The notes beneath the pieces were generated by a model. The model made no database searches and was not told the DNA's origin. It saw nothing but the letters and a program-made list of their open reading frames with translations. The position numbers and the translations under genes were made by a program. Below, piece by piece: positions 1 to 6,476 of a DNA stretch of 64,000 nucleotides. How positions within the stretch are numbered: position 1 is the first letter of the stretch; each line of letters starts with the position of its first letter. The DNA comes from Rhodanobacter sp. L36 (GTDB taxonomy: Bacteria > Pseudomonadota > Gammaproteobacteria > Xanthomonadales > Rhodanobacteraceae), in the NCBI RefSeq assembly GCF_009765755.1, contig NZ_LMUV01000011.1, positions 661,690 through 725,689 on the forward strand. Reading direction: 5' to 3'.

Positions 1-2
1 GA

Positions 3-53
3 TACTCGTCTGGTGGCACGCTGGTCTCAAGGTACGAGTACAGCTCGGAGTAG
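3..53 (+). CDS. 3' end of a truncated cassette gene
   Basis: The window opens inside a sequence with an open frame ending at the TAG at 51-53, just before the first attC-like site at 61. The 16 visible residues look protein-like, with a GTLVSRYEYSS stretch. A second open frame starting at base 1 runs to the TAA at 64-66 inside the attC, which is also common in cassettes, so the true frame is undecided. Position directly upstream of an attC supports a cassette-borne gene. No function can be given. Confidence 0.25.
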   Translation, partial: YSSGGTLVSRYEYSSE

Positions 54-60
54 CTGTACA

Positions 61-118
61 GCCTAACAATTCGTTCAAGGCGGGCGGCTTCGCCGCCGCT
101 TAGCTCGGCGTCGAGTGT
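61..118 (+). repeat. attC-like recombination site 1 (degenerate right end)
   Basis: It starts with GCCTAAC (61-67), the R'' core consensus, followed by the TTCAAGGCGG...GGCTTCGCCGCCGCTTA stem shared by the other sites in this array. The right core is degraded to GTCGAGTG instead of GTTAGGC. It runs straight into the 182-bp repeat, so the normal junction appears to have been replaced. Confidence 0.7.
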
Positions 119-298
119 CCGGTTTCGACCCAAAGCGGACTCTCAACCAAAAGCACTCTCCATCCGGCTATTCGCCAACTTGTTAGCCGGACCGAGCACC
201 GATAAGATCGCGTGGAATCATGATCTTGCGGTGCGAAGGCTTCGCAAGTTCAAGGACGTATAACCGGACTCAGGGGTCCGTCTAATTGGTAGTTAGGT
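117..298 (+). repeat. 182-bp intercassette repeat, copy A
   Basis: It begins with an inverted repeat (GTCCGGTTT / AAAGCGGAC around CGACCC, 117-140) and ends with GTTAGGT (292-298), which matches an attC right core. A second copy of exactly 182 bp lies at 3506-3687. Shared segments include a CCGGCTA / TAGCCGG hairpin and a GGACC...GGTCC hairpin. Both copies end just before a cassette gene. It may be a gene-less cassette or an extended attC; that is inference. Confidence 0.65.
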
Positions 299-458
299 AC
301 CGCAATGGAATGCCTCGCAGCATGAAGATTCGAGTCACAGCAGCGAAGTTATTGCGCTCAAAAATGAGGTCGAGGGACCGATCCCAACGGCTTGGCGAAA
401 AACGCTCAGTGCCGTCGTTGAGGCTTTCGTTGCTGGTGACTACGGGTTAGAGAAAGGG

Positions 459-716
459 GTGGCTAACGTCTCACCGGTATCCGCCGAAACCGCTTCGCGC
501 ATCCGCAAATATCTTCAGGACTACGGCGCGACGCTCATAGCGTTGCCAGACGCAATCTGGGGTTCCTCCGTCTGTATCTGGTACGGCGACCACTGGGATG
601 CGCTAGTAGACCTCTGGACACAAGAGGAGGGTCAAAGCGATTTGGTGTTGCACGTACGAGTAAGTGAGGCCAATCCGGGCTTCCTCATCCAGATTCATCT
701 AGTCTATGTGCCGTAA
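459..716 (+). CDS. Cassette protein, DUF7668-like; real N-terminus unclear
   Basis: This is a small soluble protein of unknown function. The 85-aa frame opens with GTG at 459, preceded by GAGAAAGG. The same frame stays open and protein-like upstream to 297 and includes an EGPIPTAWRKTLSAVVEAF segment. That segment, with the downstream DYGATLI, CIWYGDHW and VDLWT motifs, resembles from memory the DUF7668 family often found in integron cassettes. No ATG, GTG or TTG occurs in the upstream in-frame part. An ATG at 322 lies in another frame, which suggests a frameshift or a lost start. It is a single-gene cassette between attC 1 and attC 2. The C-terminal half is certainly coding-like; the start is not settled. 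Confidence 0.6.
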   Translation: MANVSPVSAETASRIRKYLQDYGATLIALPDAIWGSSVCIWYGDHWDALVDLWTQEEGQSDLVLHVRVSEANPGFLIQIHLVYVP

Positions 717-725
717 GCGGGCGGC

Positions 726-782
726 ACCTAACCACTCGTTCGAGGCGGACGGCTCCGCCGCCGCTCAACTCCAGCGTTAGGC
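726..782 (+). repeat. attC site 2
   Basis: The left core ACCTAAC (726-732) and right core GTTAGGC (776-782) flank an imperfect GC-rich stem containing GGCGGACGGCTCCGCCGCCG. The 57-bp length and both cores match the attC consensus. It separates the DUF7668-like cassette from the next membrane-protein cassette. Confidence 0.85.
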
Positions 783-786
783 ACTT

Positions 787-1080
787 ATGTCAAAGCGTGC
801 TCAATTGGTGGTTCTGGGTATGGTGCTGGCCTTGTCCGTTGCCTCATTCGCAATAGCTCGCCTCTACTCGCCATCGTTGGCTTTCAAAGTTGGTGTCGCA
901 CCAGTCATATTTGCAGGCTTGGCTCTCTTTGGTCACCTCACGACACTCGACGACGATGCAAGGGGTGGCTTTTCCAATCCTGAATCTTCGTCTGGTATCT
1001 GGCGCAGCTCGCTGTTGGAGCTTACGCTCAAGGCAGGCCTGTTCGGACTTGTATGCTTTCTAGTTTTTTCGGGCTTGTAG
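787..1080 (+). CDS. Cassette-encoded small membrane protein
   Basis: This 97-aa protein is predicted to sit in the inner membrane. Hydrophobic segments lie at about residues 7-26, 33-50 and 78-97, with a polar loop (DDDARGGFSNPESSS) between the second and third. The ATG at 787 follows the attC right core by four bases, so translation starts almost at the cassette boundary with no clear ribosome binding site. This is normal for some cassettes read from an upstream promoter. I do not recognise the family. It is followed by attC 3, which confirms the single-gene cassette layout. Confidence 0.7.
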   Translation: MSKRAQLVVLGMVLALSVASFAIARLYSPSLAFKVGVAPVIFAGLALFGHLTTLDDDARGGFSNPESSSGIWRSSLLELTLKAGLFGLVCFLVFSGL

Positions 1081-1096
1081 CGAGCGTGCACCTGGC

Positions 1097-1153
1097 GCCT
1101 AACAACTCGTTCAAGGCGGACGGCTTCGCCGCCGCTTAACTCCAGCGTTAGGC
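1097..1153 (+). repeat. attC site 3 (near-consensus)
   Basis: The cores GCCTAAC (1097-1103) and GTTAGGC (1147-1153) are exact reverse complements. The interior carries the array-typical GCTTCGCCGC stem. This is the best-preserved attC in the window. Confidence 0.9.
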
Positions 1154-1157
1154 GCAT

Positions 1158-1478
1158 ATGAACTTTATGACCTTCTCACCAGGCAACGTACTCTTCCTGT
1201 GCGTATTCGCCATGGCGGTTGTCTGGCTCCTACTAGTCAGGAACCTCTTTCGGTCAATGTCGGCAAAACACCCTCAAAAATACGAGGAGCTGGGGAAGCC
1301 CTCGCTAACGCAAAACAACAACTTGCGGACAAATGTGCGGTTCTTTAAATTTCTTTTCAGCACCGAATCAACCTCCCTCAATGACCTGTCTTTAAGTAAA
1401 CGCGTCAGCTTCCTGCGCATTTGGCTCATCATATTTTTTTTTGCCTTCATGGTGTCGCTATCTGTCGCGACTCAATGA
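1158..1478 (+). CDS. Cassette-encoded two-TM protein (UspB-like layout)
   Basis: This 106-aa inner-membrane protein has an N-terminal membrane helix (about residues 9-28), a basic cytoplasmic segment with HPQKYEELGKPSL followed by RFFKFLF, and a C-terminal helix (about 86-104). The HP(E/Q)KYEELGxPSL...FLKFLF pattern is shared, from memory, with small UspB-like or hypothetical membrane proteins common in cassettes and Xanthomonadales genomes. The function is unknown. The ATG at 1158 lies four bases after the attC 3 right core. It is AT-richer than the chromosomal genes further right, consistent with acquisition. Confidence 0.72.
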   Translation: MNFMTFSPGNVLFLCVFAMAVVWLLLVRNLFRSMSAKHPQKYEELGKPSLTQNNNLRTNVRFFKFLFSTESTSLNDLSLSKRVSFLRIWLIIFFFAFMVSLSVATQ

Positions 1479-1483
1479 TAGAC

Positions 1484-1540
1484 GCCTAACTATTCGTTCA
1501 AGGCGGACGGCTTCGCCGCCGCTTAACTCTAGCGTTGGAG
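1484..1540 (+). repeat. attC site 4
   Basis: The left core GCCTAAC (1484-1490) is perfect; the right core is GTTGGAG (1534-1540), diverged at its 3' end. The stem GGCGGACGGCTTCGCCGCCG is shared with the other sites. Confidence 0.8.
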
Positions 1541-1584
1541 CAGTGGAGTCGTCCATGCCATCAACCACCGCAAAAGGGGGAGCG

Positions 1585-1890
1585 ATGAAATACGCCTTGT
1601 TCTTGCTATTACTGGCGGTTTTCGCTGGCTGCTCGAACAGTGGTCCAATCAAGGTCGGGCCGGAGACTTACTACATCATCAAAAAAGCCGGGAGCGCGTT
1701 CAACACTGGTGACCACGACAAGGTGGTGATCTTGCAGCAGGCCAACACCTTCTGCGAGCAACGTGGACGCGACGTCCTAGTTGAAAAGGCCGAGTCCCAT
1801 CACGGCATTGCATTTGCACGGGTGGCAGCGCCGACGCCACCTTCAAGTGCGTTCCCAAATCTAAGCCTTAGCGTGCGTGCTGCCGTCTAA
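1585..1890 (+). CDS. Cassette-encoded small lipoprotein
   Basis: This 101-aa protein has a typical lipoprotein signal: MKYALFLLLLAVFAGC, with a VFAGC lipobox and the acylated cysteine at residue 16. It should be anchored to a membrane facing the periplasm. The mature part has KVGPETYYIIKKAG and a QANTFCEQRGRDVLV segment. Similar small lipoproteins are common in proteobacterial genomes, but no function is known to me. The ATG at 1585 is preferred over an earlier in-frame codon at 1441 because it follows a GGGGGAG ribosome binding site and starts the signal peptide. The stop codon lies in the left core of attC 5. Confidence 0.78.
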   Translation: MKYALFLLLLAVFAGCSNSGPIKVGPETYYIIKKAGSAFNTGDHDKVVILQQANTFCEQRGRDVLVEKAESHHGIAFARVAAPTPPSSAFPNLSLSVRAAV

Positions 1891-1940
1891 CCAATCATCC
1901 AAGCGGGCGGCTACGCCGCCGCTTAGATCGAGCGTAGAGT
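1885..1940 (+). repeat. attC-like site 5 (degenerate right end)
   Basis: The left core is GTCTAAC (1885-1891) and the stem contains GGCGGCTACGCCGCCGC. The right core is GTAGAGT, and the sequence then passes directly into the hairpin motif at 1941, exactly as site 1 passes into the 182-bp repeat. Confidence 0.7.
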
Positions 1941-1964
1941 GTCCGCTTTCGACCCAAAGCGGAC
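1941..1964 (+). repeat. Hairpin motif copy 2
   Basis: GTCCGCTTT and AAAGCGGAC form a perfect 9-bp stem around the loop CGACCC. The same motif occurs at 117-140, 3106-3133 and 3506-3529. It abuts degenerate attC 5. Confidence 0.8.
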
Positions 1965-2008
1965 ACTTCGTAAAAACTGCGCGACTGATTCACTTTTGAG
2001 GACGCGTG

Positions 2009-2263
2009 ATGCGGTTTGGGCCCGTTGTCGATGCACTGGGGGTCGCTCTGATCATCACGCAAGTGATGACTTGGCGGCTTGCGCAGCGGTTAAACACCGT
2101 CGACCCGAACTACTTCCGGACTCGTAACGGCCAGTTGCACTGGTGGGATTTACGGTCTCGCTTCTCCGTGCTGGGCATGCTGGTCGACCGACGCTTGCCC
2201 AATACGAAACACGGTCCCCTTAGCGGATGCTCCAGCCGGCCAATATGGCATTGTGGGTTTTGA
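2009..2263 (+). CDS. Possible small membrane protein, C-terminus doubtful
   Basis: An 84-aa frame from ATG 2009 starts with a hydrophobic segment (residues 4-20, GPVVDALGVALIITQVM). It continues with a plausible soluble part containing RLNTVDPNYFRTRNGQLHWWDLRSRFSVLGMLVDRRLP. The last 20 or so residues look non-native (cysteine- and proline-rich) and overlap the next gene, so the protein may be truncated or frameshifted near 2215. No attC follows directly. The function is unknown. It could be a broken cassette gene. Confidence 0.4.
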   Translation: MRFGPVVDALGVALIITQVMTWRLAQRLNTVDPNYFRTRNGQLHWWDLRSRFSVLGMLVDRRLPNTKHGPLSGCSSRPIWHCGF

Positions 2264-2838
2264 AACGAGAGGGTGGATTTTTGAAGGCTAAAGTAAAGAT
2301 CGACAAAGTGATCGAAGAAAATCCCCGGTCATCTGATGGACTCGCAGCTCTTTTTCTGAGAGCACGAGGCTACGAGGGTGGTTGGTATGGAGCTATTGAC
2401 TACGAGCTTGCAAAAAATGATTACAAATTATTAATCGAGAATAAGGACAAGGTTGGAAGCAAAGGATTACTTGGGTATGCGAGAGTTCTTTTCAAAGAAG
2501 AAAATATTGAGAGCTTTGATGAAATTAAGCGTTTGTGCGATGAAGCAATCGCTTTAGACGGAAACATTAAAGCAAGGGCTCTTATCGGGTTTTCGTATGA
2601 AAAATTCAACAAAGACTATGCATCAGCTGCAAGATATTACCTGTCGTCATTTTTGCATGGTTCGAAGTGGGGTCTAGGCTTTTATTCATCAGCCAAGATT
2701 CGTGATGGAAAGTTTGCAATCGGATTAGTGAGTAAGATTGCATATCACTTGATGTATCCAATACTAAATATCTTCGACAGATCAAAATCAGCCATATACT
2801 ACGAAAAAGGTCCCCGAGCAAAGGGTAGGGGTTGTTAA
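2245..2838 (+). CDS. Sel1/TPR-like helical repeat protein, AT-rich
   Basis: From the ATG at 2245 the frame gives 197 aa. Paired helices such as SDGLAALFLRARGYEGGW, GLLGYARVLFKEENIESFDE and ALIGFSYEKFNKDYASAARY have the spacing and A/G/Y pattern of Sel1- or TPR-type repeats, which bind other proteins. There is no signal peptide or enzymatic motif. An earlier in-frame start at 2227 is possible. The gene is clearly richer in A and T than its neighbours (many AAA, GAA and TTT codons), which suggests a different source. No attC follows, so it may have entered by another route or lost its site. Confidence 0.6.
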   Translation: MALWVLKREGGFLKAKVKIDKVIEENPRSSDGLAALFLRARGYEGGWYGAIDYELAKNDYKLLIENKDKVGSKGLLGYARVLFKEENIESFDEIKRLCDEAIALDGNIKARALIGFSYEKFNKDYASAARYYLSSFLHGSKWGLGFYSSAKIRDGKFAIGLVSKIAYHLMYPILNIFDRSKSAIYYEKGPRAKGRGC

Positions 2839-3163
2839 TTGAGGAAAACAAAGGGTCCGCCGTCAAGTTAATGGACGCGCACTTGGCCTTCCCCAGCCGC
2901 GCTAAATAATATCCCCGTCTTGTTGCAGGTCATCCACCGCAGTGTTGCATCCGGCGCCAAGATAGAGAGATTCGGGTCAGACCTAGGATCATTTCATTCG
3001 GTATGGGACGATTTTCGGGGTGGCGAAGGTCAATCGCTGGTCAACCGCTTATTGTGATCATTGAGCCGGGGATGTCCCGAATCGTGCTAAAAGCGGGGTA
3101 AGGACATGTCTGCTTTCGACCCAGAGCGGACATGGTCTCGAAACCAATTGTGGAGCTGGTCAG
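2839..3163. other. Intergenic stretch with hairpin motif copy 3
   Basis: I see no convincing gene here. The only clear structure is the third copy of the hairpin motif at 3106-3133. Its arms ATGTCTGCTTT and AGAGCGGACAT extend the stem by two bases on each side relative to copy 2, with one G-T type mismatch. It precedes the gene starting at 3164. Confidence 0.6.
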
Positions 3164-3499
3164 ATGGATTTGAATGAAGCTACAGCCAAATTCGCGGCTT
3201 TAACTAAGCCAGAACGCTTAGTGTTTCTTGCTCGCTATGGCCACCAGCTCACGATCGTGGCGCGATCAGCGTACGGAACCGAAATTGCCGATGTTGTCGC
3301 AAAAGATTTTTTCAGAAAGCTGTTCGAAATTCAGCATCGTCTGTTCAGCTATATGGCATCGCTCATGACAGATGACGATCAATGTTTCAGTGCCCAAGCG
3401 ATGGTGTCCATTCTTCTCGGTGATGAATCCATCAGAGGAGCAACCGTGCCTGCTTTCGCGAACGTGCACGCCAGCCCGTCCTCAGTAAGGGCGGACTAA
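3164..3499 (+). CDS. Cassette-region hypothetical protein (111 aa)
   Basis: The protein is soluble and mostly helical. The N-terminal segment AALTKPERLVFLARYGHQLTIVAR and the later KLFEIQHRLFSYM resemble, from memory, a small family of hypothetical proteins seen in Xanthomonadales and in integron cassettes. No catalytic or DNA-binding motif is evident. The ATG at 3164 follows GGAGCTGG at a suitable distance. No attC follows; instead the stop codon is six bases before 182-bp repeat copy B, so the gene's own recombination site is missing or has been replaced. Confidence 0.65.
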   Translation: MDLNEATAKFAALTKPERLVFLARYGHQLTIVARSAYGTEIADVVAKDFFRKLFEIQHRLFSYMASLMTDDDQCFSAQAMVSILLGDESIRGATVPAFANVHASPSSVRAD

Positions 3500-3505
3500 T
3501 TCTTC

Positions 3506-3687
3506 GTCTGCTTTCGACCCAAAGCGGACTGTCAACCAAAGGCATTCTCCATCCGGCTATTCGCCAACTTGTTAGCCGGACCGAGCACGGATAAGCTCGC
3601 GTGGAATCAGGGCGTTGCGGCGTAACGTCTTTGCCTGTTCAGGAACAAATAACCGGACCCAGGGGTCCGTCTAATTGGTAATTAGGT
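3506..3687 (+). repeat. 182-bp intercassette repeat, copy B
   Basis: This is the same element as at 117-298 and has exactly the same length. It starts with hairpin arms GTCTGCTTT / AAAGCGGAC (3506-3529) and shares the CCGGCTATTCGCCAACTTG and GGGGTCCGTCTAATTGGTA segments. The end is ATTAGGT (3681-3687) in place of GTTAGGT. The middle (about 3610-3645) is the most diverged part. It ends six bases before the next cassette gene. Confidence 0.75.
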
Positions 3688-3692
3688 CGCAT

Positions 3693-3890
3693 ATGGTCGG
3701 CAATGGTAAGCACAAATGGCTTCGCAGCAATATTGGCGACTTCATGCGTCAGTATCAGCGTAAAGCGCAGCGAGGCGTCGAGCCAAATGATCGCCAGTAC
3801 GACCGCAAGGTCGAGGAAGAAATCAAACGCATGGACCCGTTCGAGCTCGATCAACTCATCAACGGAACAGACGACGATGATCCCGCGTGA
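3693..3890 (+). CDS. Cassette-encoded small basic/acidic protein (65 aa)
   Basis: The start is ATG 3693 (MVGNGKHKWLRS), directly after repeat copy B; an upstream TTG at 3675 lies inside the repeat and is less likely. The protein has a basic N-terminal half (YQRKAQRG, DRQYDRK), then a helix EEEIKRMDPFELDQLI and a very acidic tail (DDDDP). It has no membrane segment. The charge pattern would suit a small protein-binding or antitoxin-like product, but I recognise no family. It is followed at once by attC 6, confirming it as a cassette gene. Confidence 0.65.
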   Translation: MVGNGKHKWLRSNIGDFMRQYQRKAQRGVEPNDRQYDRKVEEEIKRMDPFELDQLINGTDDDDPA

Positions 3891-3893
3891 GCA

Positions 3894-3950
3894 ACCTAAC
3901 AATTCGTTCAAGGCGGACGGCTCCGCCGCCGCTTAACTCCAGCGTTAGCT
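3894..3950 (+). repeat. attC site 6
   Basis: The left core is ACCTAAC (3894-3900) and the right core GTTAGCT (3944-3950), with the shared GGCGGACGGCTCCGCCGCCG stem between them. Confidence 0.85.
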
Positions 3951-3960
3951 GCCACTACAA

Positions 3961-4614
3961 ATGACCGTTGCAACCGAAGCTCAGGAAATCTACCTCCGTA
4001 GCATCAATGAGTCCGTAGCTCGGATTGATGCTTGTGGTGTATTTCTCGACGCATACGCCTCAAGCGGTTCACTGTCGGTCCTTGAAGCAGCAGCTCTGCA
4101 GGCGCGCAAGGCGCTCGAAGCGGTCGCATATGCCGCCATTGCACCAAACGAAAAGCGCTATCAGGCATTTCGTGCGCGAGCTGCGCAACCTGCAGACTAC
4201 CGAAAAGACTACAACGCTCGCGCAATTCTCCGACACCTCGCTAAAATCAATCCCGACTTCTACCCGACTCCACTTCTACCTGCCACACAGCAGGCGCCAG
4301 GGCATTGGCACTTCGAGTTAAAGGCGGATGGCTACCTTACAAAGGCACGATTTGAGTCGTTCTACGACAGGCTTGGAAAATTTCTCCACGCCGATAATCC
4401 ATGGGGTCATGACAAGGGGTTCGTGAACCTCGCCGCTGATCTTCCCTCAGCAATGATCCAACTCAGAGAACTCCTAGCGCTTCACAAGACAATTGTCCGC
4501 GTTCCGTCCTTTTCCGGCGTATGGGTGATTGAGGTGCCCACTGATGGTCGCGTTCCACATATCATCACCGCCGCGGCCACTGGCGAATTTGCCGTCGTCG
4601 CGGGTGGCAGCTAA
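3961..4614 (+). CDS. Cassette-encoded hypothetical protein (217 aa)
   Basis: This is the longest clear cassette gene here. The protein is soluble and begins with two helices (TEAQEIYLRSINESVARIDA, and LEAAALQARKALEAVAYAAI). A central part contains LRHLAKINPDFYPTPLLP and RLGKFLHADNPWGHDKGF, and the end is beta-rich (GVWVIEVPTDGRVPHIITAAA). The layout is reminiscent of four-helix-like hypothetical proteins found beside defence or mobile genes, but no catalytic residues can be named. ATG 3961 lies ten bases after attC 6. The TAA stop is inside the left core of attC 7, the usual cassette arrangement. Confidence 0.75.
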   Translation: MTVATEAQEIYLRSINESVARIDACGVFLDAYASSGSLSVLEAAALQARKALEAVAYAAIAPNEKRYQAFRARAAQPADYRKDYNARAILRHLAKINPDFYPTPLLPATQQAPGHWHFELKADGYLTKARFESFYDRLGKFLHADNPWGHDKGFVNLAADLPSAMIQLRELLALHKTIVRVPSFSGVWVIEVPTDGRVPHIITAAATGEFAVVAGGS

Positions 4615-4662
4615 CCACTCGTTCAAGGCGGACGGCGTCGCCGCTTAACTCCAGCGTTAGCT
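4609..4662 (+). repeat. attC site 7
   Basis: The left core AGCTAAC (4609-4615) and right core GTTAGCT (4656-4662) are exact reverse complements. The stem is shorter than in the other sites (54 bp in all) because a few bases of the central GC block are missing. Confidence 0.85.
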
Positions 4663-4676
4663 GCAAGGAGAGATTT

Positions 4677-5042
4677 ATGCGCGTTGTTAAATTAGTTTCG
4701 GCGGGTCTTGCTCTGGCACTTTGCGGCAATTCACCCGCGAACTTCGCTGCGCAGCTCTACAAAGTTTCCTTAGACCTTTCTCACAACGGCAAGCTCTTCG
4801 GTTCACCTTCGGTCGTCATCAAAGACGGCGCCGACGCAACCGTTGCTGTATCTGGGCCCAATGGTTACAAGCTCGCTCTCAACGTCGCGGATGGTGGCAA
4901 AGGGCAGCTCAAAATTGTTACCCACCTAGACACGGCTTACGGTTCCATAGCGCCAGCTATGGTCGTGCTGGCTGGCCAGCCGGCAACCGTATCGGTCGGC
5001 CATATTGCCATTGGCCTGACCGCGATCCGCACTGGCAGCTAA
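4677..5042 (+). CDS. Cassette-encoded exported protein (121 aa)
   Basis: The N-terminus MRVVKLVSAGLALALCGN...ANFAAQ is a signal peptide, with likely cleavage near residue 25, so the protein is periplasmic or secreted. The mature part is beta-rich (LYKVSLDLSHNGKLFGSPSVVI, ATVAVSGPNGYKLALNV) and resembles small periplasmic proteins with one beta-sandwich. I know no function. ATG 4677 has a strong AAGGAGAG ribosome binding site, unusual among the cassette genes here. The stop lies in the left core of the last, broken attC. Confidence 0.75.
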   Translation: MRVVKLVSAGLALALCGNSPANFAAQLYKVSLDLSHNGKLFGSPSVVIKDGADATVAVSGPNGYKLALNVADGGKGQLKIVTHLDTAYGSIAPAMVVLAGQPATVSVGHIAIGLTAIRTGS

Positions 5043-5076
5043 CAACTCGTTCAAGGCGGACGGCTTCGCCGCCGCT
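5037..5076 (+). repeat. Truncated attC (array end)
   Basis: The left core AGCTAAC (5037-5043) and most of the stem are present, but the sequence leaves the attC pattern after GCCGCCGCT at 5076. No GTTAGCT right core follows. This marks the right end of the recognisable array. Confidence 0.75.
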
Positions 5077-5283
5077 TTGTTGATAACTGAGGTACAAGTT
5101 GATACGCCACTGGTGACCGCTGCGCGCGCACCAAGCATCAGCAACTTGGGGGTAAATTTGGGGGTATTTTTCGCGAGCATCGCTAGAAAGCGTTATAAAG
5201 ACTTACTTTTCGTTGCCCCTCTTGGCACCAATTGATGGCTTTGTACTTTTCATAACAGTACGAATCTGTCCAGATATACAGAT

Positions 5284-5310
5284 AACCCCGCGTAGAAGCG
5301 GGGTTTTTTT
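5284..5310 (+). terminator. Rho-independent terminator after the cassette array
   Basis: AACCCCGC (5284-5291) and GCGGGGTT (5298-5305) form a perfect 8-bp stem with loop GTAGAA, followed by further T residues to 5310. It is read on the plus strand and would stop transcripts leaving the array. The remaining bases between 5077 and 5434 hold no gene I can support. Confidence 0.8.
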
Positions 5311-5434
5311 GTTCCTATGTGTCGTCCAGGGCTGTCCAATGATGGCCAAAGGGGGCGAAGGTCTTTGTGTAGGCTTTGGGTATGAACCCGCCATTCGTAT
5401 CCAAATTGATTCGAGGCGTGCCTTGCTTGGCAGC

Positions 5435-5542
5435 ACGTTAGCAGAGCTTCAGATACGCGAGGCAAAACACGCCGATAAGGCGTACTTGCCAGTGGATGGC
5501 AATGGGCCAAGGTTGCGCGGGCTGCTGCAGGGCGTGCGGTAG
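5435..5542 (+). pseudogene. Relic of a phage-type tyrosine integrase N-terminus
   Basis: A short open stretch encodes LAELQIREAKHADKAYLPVDGNG, ending at TAG 5540-5542. It matches the conserved start of DUF4102-type (arm-binding) integrases of prophages and genomic islands, whose usual form is LTxxQIRxAKPADKxYKLxDGxGLYL. Only about 35 residues remain, and the catalytic domain is gone. It has no start codon of its own. It lies just right of the broken end of the cassette array, so an integrated element was probably lost here. The identification rests on motif memory. Confidence 0.5.
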
Positions 5543-5698
5543 CAGGCTTGAACAGTCACGTTTTCACCATTGAGTATCGACGCGGTACGCGCGCACTCTG
5601 AGAGCGTATAGCTGTTCACGACTAGAGCTTCTAGACGTTGACGACAAAGGGAAAAACGCTGGCATGCTTCACATGCCAACTCGCTTATGGGCAGTAGA

Positions 5699-6352
5699 TC
5701 AAAAAACCAAGCCATAAGTTTTTGCATAGTCATAGAGATCCAAACTCGTTGCGAGATTCAACTTACGCATTGCGTCGCTCTTTTGACGACTTACTGTCTT
5801 GGCACTCCGTCGCAACTTCTCGGCAATTTGCGTAACCGTGAATCCACCCACATACAGACGCACAATTTCGGCCTCGGTGGGGGAAAGTGTTGCGATCCTG
5901 CATCGGTTTGTTTCTGCGGGAACTGTCGACCTGCTTGGTGGTTCGTCGGTACGGATTTGGTTGTTCTGATAAATGCCTCCATTAGCTACGATGTGTATGG
6001 CAAGCAGCATTTCTCTGGTGAATGCTGCTTTTTCTACAACGGCTTGGGCTCCCGCGCGGTACATGCCTGAAATCAAGGTCGGGTTGTGGATCATTGTCAG
6101 CACAATGATCGGCAGATTCGGATAGCTGCGTCGTACTCGCTTCAATAGACTCAAACCATCGATCGAATCGTGGCCAGTGGGCATGGAGAAATCGGTGATG
6201 AGCAAGTCGCAAGTTCGCTTTGCCAGTATCTGGAGTAACTCACAGCCGTTATAAGCCTCCCCAACGACTTGGAAGACCTCGTTTTGTTCTGTGAGCAAAG
6301 CCCTCAGCCCCATCAGAGCGACAGGATGGTCGTCTGCAATAATAATTTGCAT
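5699..6352 (-). CDS. RcsB/BvgA-like response regulator
   Basis: This 217-aa regulator has an N-terminal receiver domain (IIADDHP at 4-10, phospho-acceptor Asp54 in LITDFSMP, conserved LT near 106) and a C-terminal LuxR-type HTH (about residues 150-210, LSPTEAEIVRLYVGGFTVTQIAEKL). VVEKAAFT and RQKSDAMRKL motifs make it closest in style to RcsB/BvgA. A clear paralogue lies at 37659-38312 beside a hybrid kinase, whereas this one has no kinase next to it. It follows the Ser/Thr kinase gene by 124 bp on the same strand and may be co-transcribed. It may respond to a remote hybrid kinase or act without phosphorylation; that is inference. Confidence 0.9.
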   Translation of the reverse strand: MQIIIADDHPVALMGLRALLTEQNEVFQVVGEAYNGCELLQILAKRTCDLLITDFSMPTGHDSIDGLSLLKRVRRSYPNLPIIVLTMIHNPTLISGMYRAGAQAVVEKAAFTREMLLAIHIVANGGIYQNNQIRTDEPPSRSTVPAETNRCRIATLSPTEAEIVRLYVGGFTVTQIAEKLRRSAKTVSRQKSDAMRKLNLATSLDLYDYAKTYGLVF

Positions 6353-6476
6353 AGCTGGCTTGCTCTATTTTCTGGTGTAAGCCATGGCATGGTCCTCGCG
6401 GTCCAGGGATGCACTGTTGGGCGCTGCGATACCGTCGCTATCAGCGGGTTGAGAAGTCGATCGAAAATACTTTTTA

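Noticed and set aside
5085..5700. A tRNA gene as the attachment site of the lost integrative element
   Set aside because: I looked for a cloverleaf near the integrase relic and terminator and found none by eye; a tRNAscan-SE run would settle it.
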